Below are positions 20,594 to 29,250 of a stretch of DNA of 64,000 bases, piece after piece. Position numbers and translations under genes: made by a program. The stretch comes from Novosphingobium lentum NBRC 107847 (lineage in GTDB: Bacteria > Pseudomonadota > Alphaproteobacteria > Sphingomonadales > Sphingomonadaceae), in the NCBI RefSeq assembly GCF_001590965.1, contig NZ_BCTW01000014.1, forward strand, positions 62,001 through 126,000, in the 5' to 3' direction. Positions within the stretch are counted from its first letter, which is position 1; each line of letters starts with the position of its first letter. The notes under the pieces were generated by a model that had not been told where the DNA came from, did no database searches, and worked only from the letters and a program-made list of their open reading frames with translations.

Positions 20594-21412
20594 ATGGTCC
20601 GTCTTTTTGGCCCCCTGATCGGCCTCTTCTTCGCCGTCGCGCTACTGTGGTCGTTCGGTAACGGCGCCTACGTCGCGATTACCGAACCGGCTGCGGCCAC
20701 CGCGGAGTCGGTGTTCCACAAGCACCCCAAAGAGGTGCACTTCGCCAGCGACGGCGTGTTCGGCCGGTTCGACAAGGAACAGCTGCAGCGCGGGTTCGCG
20801 GTGTACAAGGAAGTGTGTTCGACCTGCCACAGCCTCAAGCAGGTCTCGTTCCGCGACCTGACCGCGATCGGCTACAGCGAAGCCGAAGTGAAGGCGATCG
20901 CCAAGCAGTGGGGCAACAAGGCGCAGACTTTCGATCCCAAGACCGGCGACCGCGCCGACCGTGAGAACCTGGCCTCGGATCACTTCCCGCCGGTGTATTA
21001 CGCCGGTCAGGGCAGCCCGCCCGACCTGTCGCTGATGACCAAGGCCCGCCACGAAGGCCCGGCCTACGTCTATTCGCTGCTGACCGGGTACGAGGCGCAG
21101 CCGGCCGCGATGCTCAAGCAGTTCCCCGATGCCAAGACGCCGGACGGGCTGCACTACAACCCGTACTTCGCCAACCTCAACCTCGCCATGCCGCCGCCAC
21201 TGACCACCGATGGTCAGGTGACCTACAGCGACGGCACCAAGGCGAGCGTCGACCAGATGGCCAAGGACGTCTCGGCGTTCCTGGTGTGGACGGCAGAGCC
21301 CAAGCTCGACAAGCGCAAGCAGACCGGCTGGCCGGTGGTGGGCTTCCTGATCGCCGCGACGATCCTGGCCTACCTCGCCAAGAAGAACGTCTGGGCCGAC
21401 CAGGCGCACTAA
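20594..21412 (+). CDS. petC: Cytochrome c1
   Basis: Heme-c subunit of bc1, 272 residues from the ATG at 20594, preceded by GAGAGAACCCC. The N-terminal hydrophobic segment (about residues 5-28) acts as a signal. The heme motif CSTCH is at 75-79, and the methionine ligand region follows near NLAMPPPLTTDGQ. The C-terminal membrane anchor WPVVGFLIAATILAYLA holds it on the periplasmic face. It ends the petABC operon 24 bp before a strong terminator. Confidence 0.97.
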   Translation: MVRLFGPLIGLFFAVALLWSFGNGAYVAITEPAAATAESVFHKHPKEVHFASDGVFGRFDKEQLQRGFAVYKEVCSTCHSLKQVSFRDLTAIGYSEAEVKAIAKQWGNKAQTFDPKTGDRADRENLASDHFPPVYYAGQGSPPDLSLMTKARHEGPAYVYSLLTGYEAQPAAMLKQFPDAKTPDGLHYNPYFANLNLAMPPPLTTDGQVTYSDGTKASVDQMAKDVSAFLVWTAEPKLDKRKQTGWPVVGFLIAATILAYLAKKNVWADQAH

Positions 21413-21436
21413 GGCCGGCAAGGCTGAACAATCACG

Positions 21437-21465
21437 AAAGGCCACCGGCGACGGTGGCCTTTTTC
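21437..21465 (+). terminator. Intrinsic terminator of petABC
   Basis: AAAGGCCACCG (21437-21447) pairs perfectly with CGGTGGCCTTT (21452-21462) around a GCGA tetraloop of the GNRA class. The T-run that follows completes a textbook rho-independent terminator between petC and apt. Confidence 0.92.
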
Positions 21466-21489
21466 GTATCTGCGATTATCGCTGGAGAC

Positions 21490-22029
21490 ATGATGAGCCC
21501 CGACGATCTCAAGGCGCTGGTGCGCACCGTGCCCGACTTCCCCTCACCGGGGATCCTGTTCCGCGACATCACCACGCTGATCAGCCACGGCGATGGCTTT
21601 GCCGCGTCGGTCGAGCATCTGGCCGATCTGGCGCGCGCAGCCGACGCGGAAGCGATCGCCGGGATGGAAGCCCGCGGCTTCATTTTCGGCGCGGCGGTGG
21701 CGGCGCGCCTGGGCATCGGCTTCGTGCTCGTGCGCAAGCCGGGCAAGCTGCCCGTCCCCACGATCGGGATCGACTATGCGCTGGAGTACGGCCGCGACCG
21801 GCTGGAGATCGATCCCGGTGCGGTTCCGCCGGGCCAACGCATCGTGATCGTCGATGATCTGATCGCGACCGGCGGCACCGCGCTCGCTGCCACCGAGCTG
21901 CTGCGCCGGGCGGGCGCGCGCATCGACCACGCGCTGTTCATGATCGACCTGCCCGACCTGCATGGTGCCGAACGGCTGCGCGGAGACGGGGTCATCGTGC
22001 AGGCGCTGATGGATTTCGCCGGGCATTAG
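21490..22029 (+). CDS. apt: Adenine phosphoribosyltransferase
   Basis: Salvages adenine with PRPP to AMP. The 179-residue product has the FPSPGILFRDITTL signature near the N-terminus, GMEARGFIFGAAVA, and the PRPP loop IVIVDDLIATGGTALA. Two adjacent ATGs (21490 and 21493) follow the ribosome-binding site CTGGAG; the first is taken. It has its own upstream region after the petC terminator. A REP-like palindrome follows 33 bp beyond its stop. Confidence 0.95.
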   Translation: MMSPDDLKALVRTVPDFPSPGILFRDITTLISHGDGFAASVEHLADLARAADAEAIAGMEARGFIFGAAVAARLGIGFVLVRKPGKLPVPTIGIDYALEYGRDRLEIDPGAVPPGQRIVIVDDLIATGGTALAATELLRRAGARIDHALFMIDLPDLHGAERLRGDGVIVQALMDFAGH

Positions 22030-22062
22030 GGCCTGATGAAATTTGATTCATCCACACCGTCA

Positions 22063-22146
22063 CCGCTCGTGTCGAGCGTAGTCGAGACACATTGCGCAGC
22101 AGGCGAACGCGGCGCGGAGTCCCTCGACTTCGCTCGGGATGAGCGG
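22063..22146. repeat. REP-like inverted repeat pair
   Basis: The left arm at 22063-22088 (CCGCTCGTGTCGAGCG...) and the right arm at 22121-22146 (...CGCTCGGGATGAGCGG) are imperfect reverse complements over about 26 bp, each with an internal GTCGAGCG(T/A)AGTCGAG palindrome. It lies between convergent apt and the acyl-CoA ligase gene and could act as an mRNA 3'-end structure. This GTCGAGCGAAGTCGAG type is dispersed widely in sphingomonad genomes (from general knowledge). Confidence 0.8.
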
Positions 22147-22206
22147 ATCGGGGGAATATCGTGATTCTGTCCGGCTGATTCCCGCGAACGCCAGGGAAGG
22201 CCCATA

Positions 22207-24333
22207 TCACCGCACCAGCATCAGCGCATCGAGCGCAACCACGCCTTGGCCCGCCGGGTGCAGGATCACGGGGTTGAGGTCGATCTCGGCGATGCGCGGC
22301 TCGGCGCGCAGGATCTGTCCGACCGTACCGATCAGGCGCGCCAACGCCGCCACATCCAGCGCGGGCGAGCCGCGATAGCCCGACAGCAGCGCCGCGCTTT
22401 TCAACCGCATCAAACCCGCCACGATCGCATCGTGCGGCAGGTCGGCAGGAAACAGGCATACGTCCTGCAGGATCTCGGCAGTCACCCCGCCGAAGCCCGC
22501 GAGCACCACCGGACCCCATTCCGGATCGGCTTTTGCGCCAATGATCATTTCCAGTCCGCGCTGGCCCATGCCCTCGATCAGCACGCCGTCGAGGTGGATC
22601 GCCGCCGAATAGCCCGCGACATTGGCGTGGATGCGGTCCCAGCCGCCACGCACCGCCGCGTCGTCGGCCAGGTTGAGCAGCACGCCGCCCGCGTCGCTTT
22701 TGTGGCCCAGCGCGGCGGCTTGCGCCTTCATCGCAACCGGATAGCCGACGGCCCGGGCCGCCTCGACGGCTTCGTCCGCGCTCGCCGCGAACCGGCCCTG
22801 CGGGAACGGGATGCCGAGCGGTGCCAGCAGCTGCTTGGCGCGATATTCCGGCACCACGCCCGCCATGCCGGCAAGCCCCGGAACCGGCAGCGGCGCTGCG
22901 TGGGTCGCGTCGAACGCGCGCGCCGAAAAGGCGGTCAACCGCTGCACCGCGCGAAACGCGCGCTCGGTCGAGGGAAACCACGGAATGCCGGCGCCGCGCA
23001 GCGCGGCAATGCGCTCGGCCGGGATGCCCGCCCCTTCGTCGAGCCCGGCAAAGATCACCGGCTTGGTCGCCGCCCGTCCCTCCAGCGCCGCCAGGATCGG
23101 CGGCACCTTGATCGTGCAGGTCACCGGATCGCTCTGGATGATGCCCGCGATGATCGTGCCGACCGCCTCGTCATCCAGCAACGCCGCCAGCGTGCGCGTG
23201 TAGATCGCCGGTTCGCTGAGGCCCTGCGCGGTGATGTCGAGCGGATTGCTCACTGGAACGAACGGCGGCAGCACCGCGCGCAAGGCGGGCGCATTGTCGT
23301 CGTCCAGATCGGCCAGCGGCAGCTCCAGCTCCTCGGCCAGATCGAGCACCAGCGCCTTGAACGCGCCCGATTCGCCCAACACTGCGGTGGCGCCCGACGG
23401 CAGCACCGCGCAGCGCACCGCGATTTCGGCAATGTCGCCCAGTTCTTCCAGCGATTCGGCCATGACCACGCCCGCGCGCTCGACCATCACGCGCATCAAC
23501 TTGTAGTCGCCCGCCATCGCGCCGGTGTGCGTGGCGGCGGATTCGCGCGCCGCGCTCGATTTGCCCGGATGCAGCAGCACGATCGGCTTGCCCGCCGCCT
23601 GCGCACGCCGCGCCGCATCGAGGAAGCGCTGCGGTTTGCGGAACTGCTCCACGATCATCGCAATCACATGCGTCGCCGGATCGTCGACCAGCCAGTCGAC
23701 GTAATCCTCCACGCCGCTGGCCGCCTCGTTCCCGGTCGAGATCGAAAAGCTGACGCCCACGTCGCGCGCGACCAGCGTGGTCGACAGCACCGCCGCCATC
23801 GCGCCCGACTGCGAAACGATGCCCGTCGCGCGGCGATTTCCCGGCGGCACGGCATTGGTTTCGACGAACGTCAGCGGGATGCGATCGACGTAGTTGACCA
23901 GGCCCAGGCAGTTGGGGCCTTCCACGACCATCCCCGCCGCGTGTGCGATCCGGGCGATTTCCTGCTGTTCGGCCAGACCTTCCTCGCCGCCTTCGGCAAA
24001 CCCGGCCGAAAAGATCACCACGCCGCCGACCTTGCGCCCGGCCAGCGCGAGCACGGCATCGAGCACGCCCGCGCGCGGGATCGCCAGCACCGCCACGTCC
24101 ACCCCTTCGGGCAGCGCATCGACCGAGGCAAGGCACTTGCGACCCATGATCTCGTCGCGCTTGGGGTTGACCGGATAGATCGGCCCGGCAAACCCGTTGC
24201 GATCGAGATTGCCCAGCAAGGTCGTGCCCAGCGCCCCCGGCTTGTCCGACGCGCCAACCACCGCCACCGAGCGCGGACGCAGCAAACGGTCGATCGCCCC
24301 TGCGGGCAATTGCGGGTCTTGGCTCATCGGCAT
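22207..24333 (-). CDS. ADP-forming acyl-CoA synthetase with fused ATP-grasp domain
   Basis: A 708-residue NDP-forming acyl-CoA ligase. In order it has a CoA-binding Rossmann domain (RPRSVAVVGASDKPGALG near residue 20), two succinyl-CoA-ligase-like domains with the phosphohistidine loop ATHTGAMAGD near 270, and a C-terminal ATP-grasp domain from about 490 (VAMKAQAAALGHKSDAGG, GFGGVTAEILQD). Relatives include acetate- and pimeloyl-type ligases and the feruloyl-CoA synthetase FerA of lignin-degrading sphingomonads, so an aromatic-acid substrate is possible but not shown. A perfect palindrome just upstream of the ATG suggests dedicated regulation. Confidence 0.85.
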   Translation of the reverse strand: MPMSQDPQLPAGAIDRLLRPRSVAVVGASDKPGALGTTLLGNLDRNGFAGPIYPVNPKRDEIMGRKCLASVDALPEGVDVAVLAIPRAGVLDAVLALAGRKVGGVVIFSAGFAEGGEEGLAEQQEIARIAHAAGMVVEGPNCLGLVNYVDRIPLTFVETNAVPPGNRRATGIVSQSGAMAAVLSTTLVARDVGVSFSISTGNEAASGVEDYVDWLVDDPATHVIAMIVEQFRKPQRFLDAARRAQAAGKPIVLLHPGKSSAARESAATHTGAMAGDYKLMRVMVERAGVVMAESLEELGDIAEIAVRCAVLPSGATAVLGESGAFKALVLDLAEELELPLADLDDDNAPALRAVLPPFVPVSNPLDITAQGLSEPAIYTRTLAALLDDEAVGTIIAGIIQSDPVTCTIKVPPILAALEGRAATKPVIFAGLDEGAGIPAERIAALRGAGIPWFPSTERAFRAVQRLTAFSARAFDATHAAPLPVPGLAGMAGVVPEYRAKQLLAPLGIPFPQGRFAASADEAVEAARAVGYPVAMKAQAAALGHKSDAGGVLLNLADDAAVRGGWDRIHANVAGYSAAIHLDGVLIEGMGQRGLEMIIGAKADPEWGPVVLAGFGGVTAEILQDVCLFPADLPHDAIVAGLMRLKSAALLSGYRGSPALDVAALARLIGTVGQILRAEPRIAEIDLNPVILHPAGQGVVALDALMLVR

Positions 24334-24345
24334 CCTCCAGTGTTA

Positions 24346-24360
24346 GTTATACGGTATAAC
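24346..24360. promoter_or_regulatory. Perfect 7-1-7 palindrome, likely operator
   Basis: GTTATAC-G-GTATAAC lies 12 bp upstream of the start codon of the minus-strand acyl-CoA ligase. Perfect dyads of this size and A/T-rich make-up in an otherwise G+C-rich region are typical binding sites of dimeric regulators such as GntR, TetR or MarR types. The arms could also overlap a -10 element. No regulator gene is adjacent. Confidence 0.6.
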
Positions 24361-24485
24361 AAACTGGAGAACCGGTAAAGGCCCGCAGGCTGGTGGTGTC
24401 ACGCTGCGCCCGCACGGCGCCGCCGGGAGAAACGCCCGCAGCGGGTTGACGACGGCGCGCCCGCCGTGGCAATCGCCCCCACGAC

Positions 24486-24559
24486 GCGGGTATAGCATAG
24501 TGGTAATGCACTAGCCTTCCAAGCTAGCTAGGCGGGTTCGATTCCCGCTACCCGCTCCA
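24486..24559 (+). tRNA. tRNA-Gly (anticodon TCC)
   Basis: A full cloverleaf can be drawn. The acceptor is GCGGGTA with TACCCGC, discriminator T and an encoded CCA (24557-24559). The anticodon stem is CTAGC/GCTAG with loop CTTCCAA, so the anticodon TCC reads GGA. The T-loop is GGTTCGATTCC. It stands alone upstream of the kdp operon. Confidence 0.96.
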
Positions 24560-24720
24560 TTTTCCCCACCGACATCAGGCACGTTGCAAGTGGATCACCA
24601 TACTGCGGGCACGCCGCCGTCTGGACATTTTACGCGCAGCTTACGCCGGCAAGGCGCATTCCGTCTCGCGGCTTAACGGGCAAGCGCAGCATATCGGTCG
24701 CCAATCAGGAGGCCGACGCC

Positions 24721-24780
24721 ATGTTCCCCGATCCCCAATCTCTCCACGTCCCACCCAAGGCCTCGAACCATGTCCGTTGA
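24721..24780 (+). CDS. Possible 19-residue leader peptide upstream of kdpF
   Basis: A short frame ([19 protein letters not shown]) starts 8 bp after a perfect AGGAGG at 24707-24712, the best ribosome-binding site in this part of the window. Its stop lies 8 bp inside kdpF, whose own ATG at 24770 has only a weak site. The arrangement suggests a leader whose translation is coupled to kdpF. No similarity to known leader peptides is recognised, and conservation has not been tested. Confidence 0.4.
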   Translation: MFPDPQSLHVPPKASNHVR

Positions 24781-24859
24781 CCTTGTCCTGGGCGGCTTCG
24801 TCGCGCTGGTGATCCTGCTGTACCTGCTGGCCGTGCTGGCGCGTCCCGAACGGTTTTGA
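24770..24859 (+). CDS. kdpF: KdpF, small subunit of the K(+)-transporting ATPase
   Basis: A 29-residue single-span membrane peptide ([20 protein letters not shown] and then AVLARPERF), the length and pattern of KdpF, which stabilises the KdpABC complex. The hydrophobic stretch covers residues 5-23 and the basic end ARPERF matches the family. Its stop overlaps an ATG of kdpA (TGATG). Genes this short are easily missed in annotation. Confidence 0.85.
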   Translation: MSVDLVLGGFVALVILLYLLAVLARPERF

Positions 24860-24870
24860 TGGAGCCTGCC

Positions 24871-26574
24871 ATGACGCTTGCCGGTTGGGGGATGATCCTC
24901 CTGTTTACCGCCCTGTTCATCGCGCTGGCCAAGCCGGCGGGTGACTGGATGTTCACGCTCTACAAGGGCGAGGCGATGCCGCTCGGCCGGGTGCTGGGGC
25001 CGCTGGAGCAGGGCTGCTACCGGCTGTCGGGCGTCGATCCGGCGCGCGAGCAAGGCTGGGTCGGCTATGCCGCCGCGCTGATGTGCTTCAACCTGGCCGG
25101 GATCGGCCTGCTGTTCGCGATCCTGAAACTGCAGGCGGTGCTGCCGTTCAACCCGCAGCATTTCGGCGGTATCGACAACTGGCTGGCGTTCAACACGGCG
25201 GTCAGCTTCGTCACCAACACCAACTGGCAGAATTACGGCGGCGAATCGACGCTGTCGAACTTCTCGCAGATGGCCGGGCTGACGGTGCAGAACTTCCTGT
25301 CCGCCGCCACCGGCATCGCGGTCGCCTTCGCGATCATTCGCGGCTTCGCCCGGGCCAGCGCGCAAGGCATCGGCAATTTCTGGGCCGACATCACCCGCGT
25401 CACGCTGTACCTGCTGCTGCCCGCGAGCATCGTGCTGGCGCTGGTCTACGTGCTGCTGGGCGTACCGCAGACGCTCGATGCATCGGTCGGCGCGACCACG
25501 CTGGAAGGCGCCAGGCAGAGTATCGCGCTGGGCCCGGTGGCATCGCAGCTGGCGATCAAGATGCTGGGCACCAACGGCGGGGGATTCTTCAACGCCAATT
25601 CGGCGCACCCGTTCGAAAATCCCAGTGCGCTGTCCAACTACATCCAGATGCTGAGCATCTTCGTGCTCGGCGCGGGGCTGACGCTGACGTTCGGCAAGGC
25701 GGTCGGCAATGTGAAACAGGGCTGGTCCTTGCTCGCCGCGATGGTGCTGCTGGTGCTGGCGGGCGTGACCTTCGCCTACTGGGCGGAAGCTGCGGGCAAT
25801 CCGATCCATCAGGCGCTGGGCATCGCCGGCGGCAACATGGAGGGCAAGGAAGTGCGCTTCGGCATTGCCGCCACGGTGCTGTTCGCGGTGGTCACCACCG
25901 CCACCTCGTGCGGGGCGGTGATCGGCATGCACGACAGCCTGATGCCGCTGGCGGGGCTTGTACCGATGTTCAACATGCAGCTGGGCGAACTGGTGATCGG
26001 CGGCGTTGGATCGGGACTTTATGCCGTGCTGATCTACGCCATCCTGGCGGTGTTCATCGCCGGGCTGATGGTGGGCCGCACGCCCGAATACGTCGGCAAG
26101 AAGATCGAATCGCGCGAGATGAAGCTCACCGTGATCGCCATCGTCATCCCGCCGCTGTGCATCCTCGGGCTGGCAGCGCTGGCGAGTGTCGTCGGGCCGG
26201 GGCTGGCCGGGCCGCTGGCCAAGGGCCCGCATGGATTTTCCGAGATCCTCTATGCCTATTCCAGCGCGGCGGCGAACAACGGCAGTGCGTTTGGCGGGCT
26301 GAGCGGCAATACCCCTTTCTACAACGCCACGCTGGCGATCGGCATGTTCTTCGGCCGGTTCGGGGTGATCCTGCCAGTGCTGGGCATTGCCGGCGGACTG
26401 GCCGTAAAGCGCCGCGTCCCGCCGGGACCGGGATCGTTCCCCACCACCGGTCCCCTGTGGATCGGCCTGCTCGCGGCGATCATCCTGATCGTTGGCGGCC
26501 TGACCTTCCTCCCCACGCTCGCCCTCGGACCGATAGCCGACCAGTTCCAGGTCGCTGCCGGCACGCTGAACTAG
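24871..26574 (+). CDS. kdpA: Potassium-transporting ATPase potassium-binding subunit KdpA
   Basis: The channel-like subunit that selects K+ in the Kdp pump, about 567 residues with ten membrane spans. The four selectivity-filter-like segments are visible: [50 protein letters not shown] and [15 protein letters not shown] take the ATG at 24871 because GGAG lies 6 bp upstream. The ATG at 24859, which overlaps the kdpF stop, would add four residues. It lies 12 bp before kdpB. Confidence 0.97.
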   Translation: MTLAGWGMILLFTALFIALAKPAGDWMFTLYKGEAMPLGRVLGPLEQGCYRLSGVDPAREQGWVGYAAALMCFNLAGIGLLFAILKLQAVLPFNPQHFGGIDNWLAFNTAVSFVTNTNWQNYGGESTLSNFSQMAGLTVQNFLSAATGIAVAFAIIRGFARASAQGIGNFWADITRVTLYLLLPASIVLALVYVLLGVPQTLDASVGATTLEGARQSIALGPVASQLAIKMLGTNGGGFFNANSAHPFENPSALSNYIQMLSIFVLGAGLTLTFGKAVGNVKQGWSLLAAMVLLVLAGVTFAYWAEAAGNPIHQALGIAGGNMEGKEVRFGIAATVLFAVVTTATSCGAVIGMHDSLMPLAGLVPMFNMQLGELVIGGVGSGLYAVLIYAILAVFIAGLMVGRTPEYVGKKIESREMKLTVIAIVIPPLCILGLAALASVVGPGLAGPLAKGPHGFSEILYAYSSAAANNGSAFGGLSGNTPFYNATLAIGMFFGRFGVILPVLGIAGGLAVKRRVPPGPGSFPTTGPLWIGLLAAIILIVGGLTFLPTLALGPIADQFQVAAGTLN

Positions 26575-26586
26575 GTCCCCCAGACG

Positions 26587-28611
26587 ATGAACGCCCCATC
26601 TCCCTCGCTGTTTACCGGACCGCTGATGGCAGCCGCCACCCGCGACGCGGTCCTCAAGCTCGACCCGCGCAAGCTGATCCACACGCCGGTGATGTTCGTG
26701 ACCGCGCTGGTCGCCACGCTCTCGACCATCCTGCTGGTGCGCGAGATCGTCATCGGTGGGGGCCAGATCGTGTTTCAGGCGCAGCTGGTGTTCTGGCTGT
26801 GGCTGACCGTGCTGTTCGGCAACTTCGCCGAAGCCATGGCCGAAGGGCGCGGCAAGGCGCAGGCGGCATCGCTGCGCGCGACCAAGGCAGAGCTCAAGGC
26901 CAAGCTGCTGATCGGCACCGGCGACCTGTTCGAGACCGTGGCCGCCAGCCAGCTCGAGGTCGGGGATGTCGTGCTGGTCGAAACCGGCGACCTGATTCCG
27001 GCGGACGGTGACGTGGTCGCAGGTGTCGCCTCGGTCAACGAAGCCGCGATCACCGGCGAAAGCGCGCCGGTGATCCGCGAGGCGGGTGGCGATCGTTCGG
27101 CGGTGACGGCGGGCACCCGCGTCATCTCGGACCAGATCAAGGTCAAGGTGACCGCGGCCGCCGGCCAGGGCTTCCTCGACCGCATGATCGCGCTGGTCGA
27201 AGGGGCACAGCGCCAGAAGACGCCGAACGAGATTGCGTTGACCATCCTGCTGGCGGGGCTGACGCTGATATTCCTGATCGCGGTCGGCACCCTGCCCGCG
27301 TTTGCCTCCTACGCCCACGGCACCATCGCCGTGCCGGTGCTGGTCGCGCTGTTCGTAACGCTGATCCCGACGACCATTTCGGCGCTGCTGTCGGCGATCG
27401 GCATTGCCGGGATGGACCGGCTGGTGCGGTTCAACGTGCTGGCCAAGTCGGGCCGTGCGGTCGAGGCGGCGGGCGACATCGACACGCTGCTGCTCGACAA
27501 GACCGGGACGATCACCATCGGTGACCGGCAGGCGACCGAGTTACTGCCCCTGCCCGGCATCGCGCACGCCGATTTCGTGTCCGCCGCACGCCTCGCCAGC
27601 CTGGCCGACGAGACGCCCGAGGGCCGCTCGATCGTCGTTCTGGCGGGCCATGGCGACCCGATCCCCCAAGACGCCGTGGCGATCAAGTTCACCTCGCAGA
27701 CGCGCGTCAGCGGCCTGCAGATCGGCGATCGTGCGCTGGTCAAGGGCGCGGTCGATGCCGTGCTCAAGCGCATCGGCGCGGCGGCCGATCCGGCAGCGGT
27801 GCAGGCGATGCGCGACATTTCCGACGGCATTGCCCGATCGGGCGGAACCCCGCTGGCGGTGGCCGAAGGCAACCGGCTGCTCGGCGTCATCCACTTGAAG
27901 GACATCGTCAAGGCCGGCATCCGCGCACGCTTTGGCGAACTGCGCCGGATGGGCATCCGCACGGTGATGATCACCGGCGACAACCCGCTGACCGCCGCCT
28001 CCATCGCCGCCGAGAGCGGGGTCGATGATTTCCTCGCCGAGGCGACGCCCGAGGACAAGCTGGCGCTGATCCGCAAGGAACAGGAAGGCGGCAAGCTCGT
28101 CGCGATGTGCGGCGATGGCACCAACGATGCCCCGGCGCTGGCGCAGTCCGATGTCGGCGTGGCGATGAACACCGGCACGCAGGCCGCGCGCGAGGCCGGC
28201 AACATGGTCGATCTCGACAGCGACCCGACCAAGCTGATCGAGATCGTGGGGCTGGGCAAGCAGCTGCTGATGACGCGCGGCGCGCTCACCACGTTTTCGA
28301 TCTCGAACGACGTCGCCAAGTATTTCGCGATCCTGCCCGCGATCTTCATCGTGCTGTATCCGGGATTGGCGGCGCTCAACGTGATGAAGCTGGGCAGCCC
28401 GCAAAGCGCGATCCTTTCGGCGATCATCTTCAACGCGCTGATCATCCCGGCGCTGGTGCCGCTGGCGCTGAAGGGCGTGGCCTATCGCCCGGCCCCTGCG
28501 GGCACGTTGCTGGCGCGCAACCTTGCCATCTACGGGGTCGGCGGGCTGATCGCGCCGTTCGCCGGCATCAAGCTGATCGACCTTGCCGTCACCGGCCTCA
28601 ACCTGGCTTAA
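26587..28611 (+). CDS. kdpB: Potassium-transporting P-type ATPase catalytic subunit KdpB
   Basis: A 674-residue P-type ATPase that powers high-affinity K+ uptake. The phosphorylated aspartate is Asp304 in [14 protein letters not shown] is at residues 157-160 and its serine corresponds to the inhibitory phosphorylation site known in E. coli KdpB. The ATP-binding and hinge motifs ([24 protein letters not shown]) are intact. It is full length and needs KdpA, KdpC and KdpF. Confidence 0.98.
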   Translation: MNAPSPSLFTGPLMAAATRDAVLKLDPRKLIHTPVMFVTALVATLSTILLVREIVIGGGQIVFQAQLVFWLWLTVLFGNFAEAMAEGRGKAQAASLRATKAELKAKLLIGTGDLFETVAASQLEVGDVVLVETGDLIPADGDVVAGVASVNEAAITGESAPVIREAGGDRSAVTAGTRVISDQIKVKVTAAAGQGFLDRMIALVEGAQRQKTPNEIALTILLAGLTLIFLIAVGTLPAFASYAHGTIAVPVLVALFVTLIPTTISALLSAIGIAGMDRLVRFNVLAKSGRAVEAAGDIDTLLLDKTGTITIGDRQATELLPLPGIAHADFVSAARLASLADETPEGRSIVVLAGHGDPIPQDAVAIKFTSQTRVSGLQIGDRALVKGAVDAVLKRIGAAADPAAVQAMRDISDGIARSGGTPLAVAEGNRLLGVIHLKDIVKAGIRARFGELRRMGIRTVMITGDNPLTAASIAAESGVDDFLAEATPEDKLALIRKEQEGGKLVAMCGDGTNDAPALAQSDVGVAMNTGTQAAREAGNMVDLDSDPTKLIEIVGLGKQLLMTRGALTTFSISNDVAKYFAILPAIFIVLYPGLAALNVMKLGSPQSAILSAIIFNALIIPALVPLALKGVAYRPAPAGTLLARNLAIYGVGGLIAPFAGIKLIDLAVTGLNLA

Positions 28612-28656
28612 GGCCCCATACGCTTACGGGCTCCCGTCATTCACAGGAACTTTGCG

Positions 28657-29250
28657 ATGCTCGCCGAAATCCGCTCCGCCTTGCGCCCCGCCGTCGTCAT
28701 GCTGCTGCTGTTTTCGGCGCTGACCGGGCTTGCCTACCCGCTGGCGGTGACCGGGATCGCGCAAGTCGCGTTCCCCCACCAGGCCAACGGCAGCCTGATC
28801 CGCGACGGCGGGCAGGTCGTCGGGTCCGAACTGATCGCGCAAGGCTTCGCCAGCCCGCGCTATTTCCATCCGCGCCCGTCGGCCGCAGGCAAGGGATACG
28901 ACGCCGGCGCGTCGGCGGCGACCAACCTCGCGCCGGGATCGAAGGACTTGCGCGATGCGATCGCCGCGCGCGTGGCCGATCTGCGCGCGCAGGGCCTGAC
29001 CGGGGCGTCCGTGCCCGCCGACCTCGTCACGACATCGGCGTCGGGACTCGATCCCGACATCAGCCCCGAGGCGGCGCTGGCGCAAACCGCACGCATCGCC
29101 AGGGCGCGCGGCCTTGCCGAGCCGCAGGTTCGCGCGCTGGTCGAAAGCCGGACCAGCTATCCGCTGTTCGGCCTGATCGGTGAGCCCCACGTCAATGTGC
29201 TGCTGCTCAATCGACAACTCGACCGCCTGTCGGTTAAGCAGGTGCAGTGA
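28657..29250 (+). CDS. kdpC: Potassium-transporting ATPase subunit KdpC
   Basis: A single-span subunit of 197 residues that assembles with KdpA and KdpB. The N-terminal span (about residues 12-35, VVMLLLFSALTGLAYPLAV) is followed by the family motifs GSELIAQGF, FASPRYFHPRPSA, SASGLDPDISPEAA and FGLIGEPHVNVL. It starts 45 bp after kdpB, and its stop overlaps the kdpD GTG start by 4 bp. Confidence 0.97.
   Translation: MLAEIRSALRPAVVMLLLFSALTGLAYPLAVTGIAQVAFPHQANGSLIRDGGQVVGSELIAQGFASPRYFHPRPSAAGKGYDAGASAATNLAPGSKDLRDAIAARVADLRAQGLTGASVPADLVTTSASGLDPDISPEAALAQTARIARARGLAEPQVRALVESRTSYPLFGLIGEPHVNVLLLNRQLDRLSVKQVQ

Noticed and set aside
18604..20595. A 663-codon minus-strand frame opposite petA and petB
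   Set aside because: Low-complexity shadow; cytochrome b and Rieske motifs are complete on the plus strand.
24673..27318. An 881-codon minus-strand frame opposite kdpA and kdpB
   Set aside because: It mirrors the codon bias of the kdp genes, has no domain, and is rich in Arg, Gln, His and Asp typical of shadow frames.
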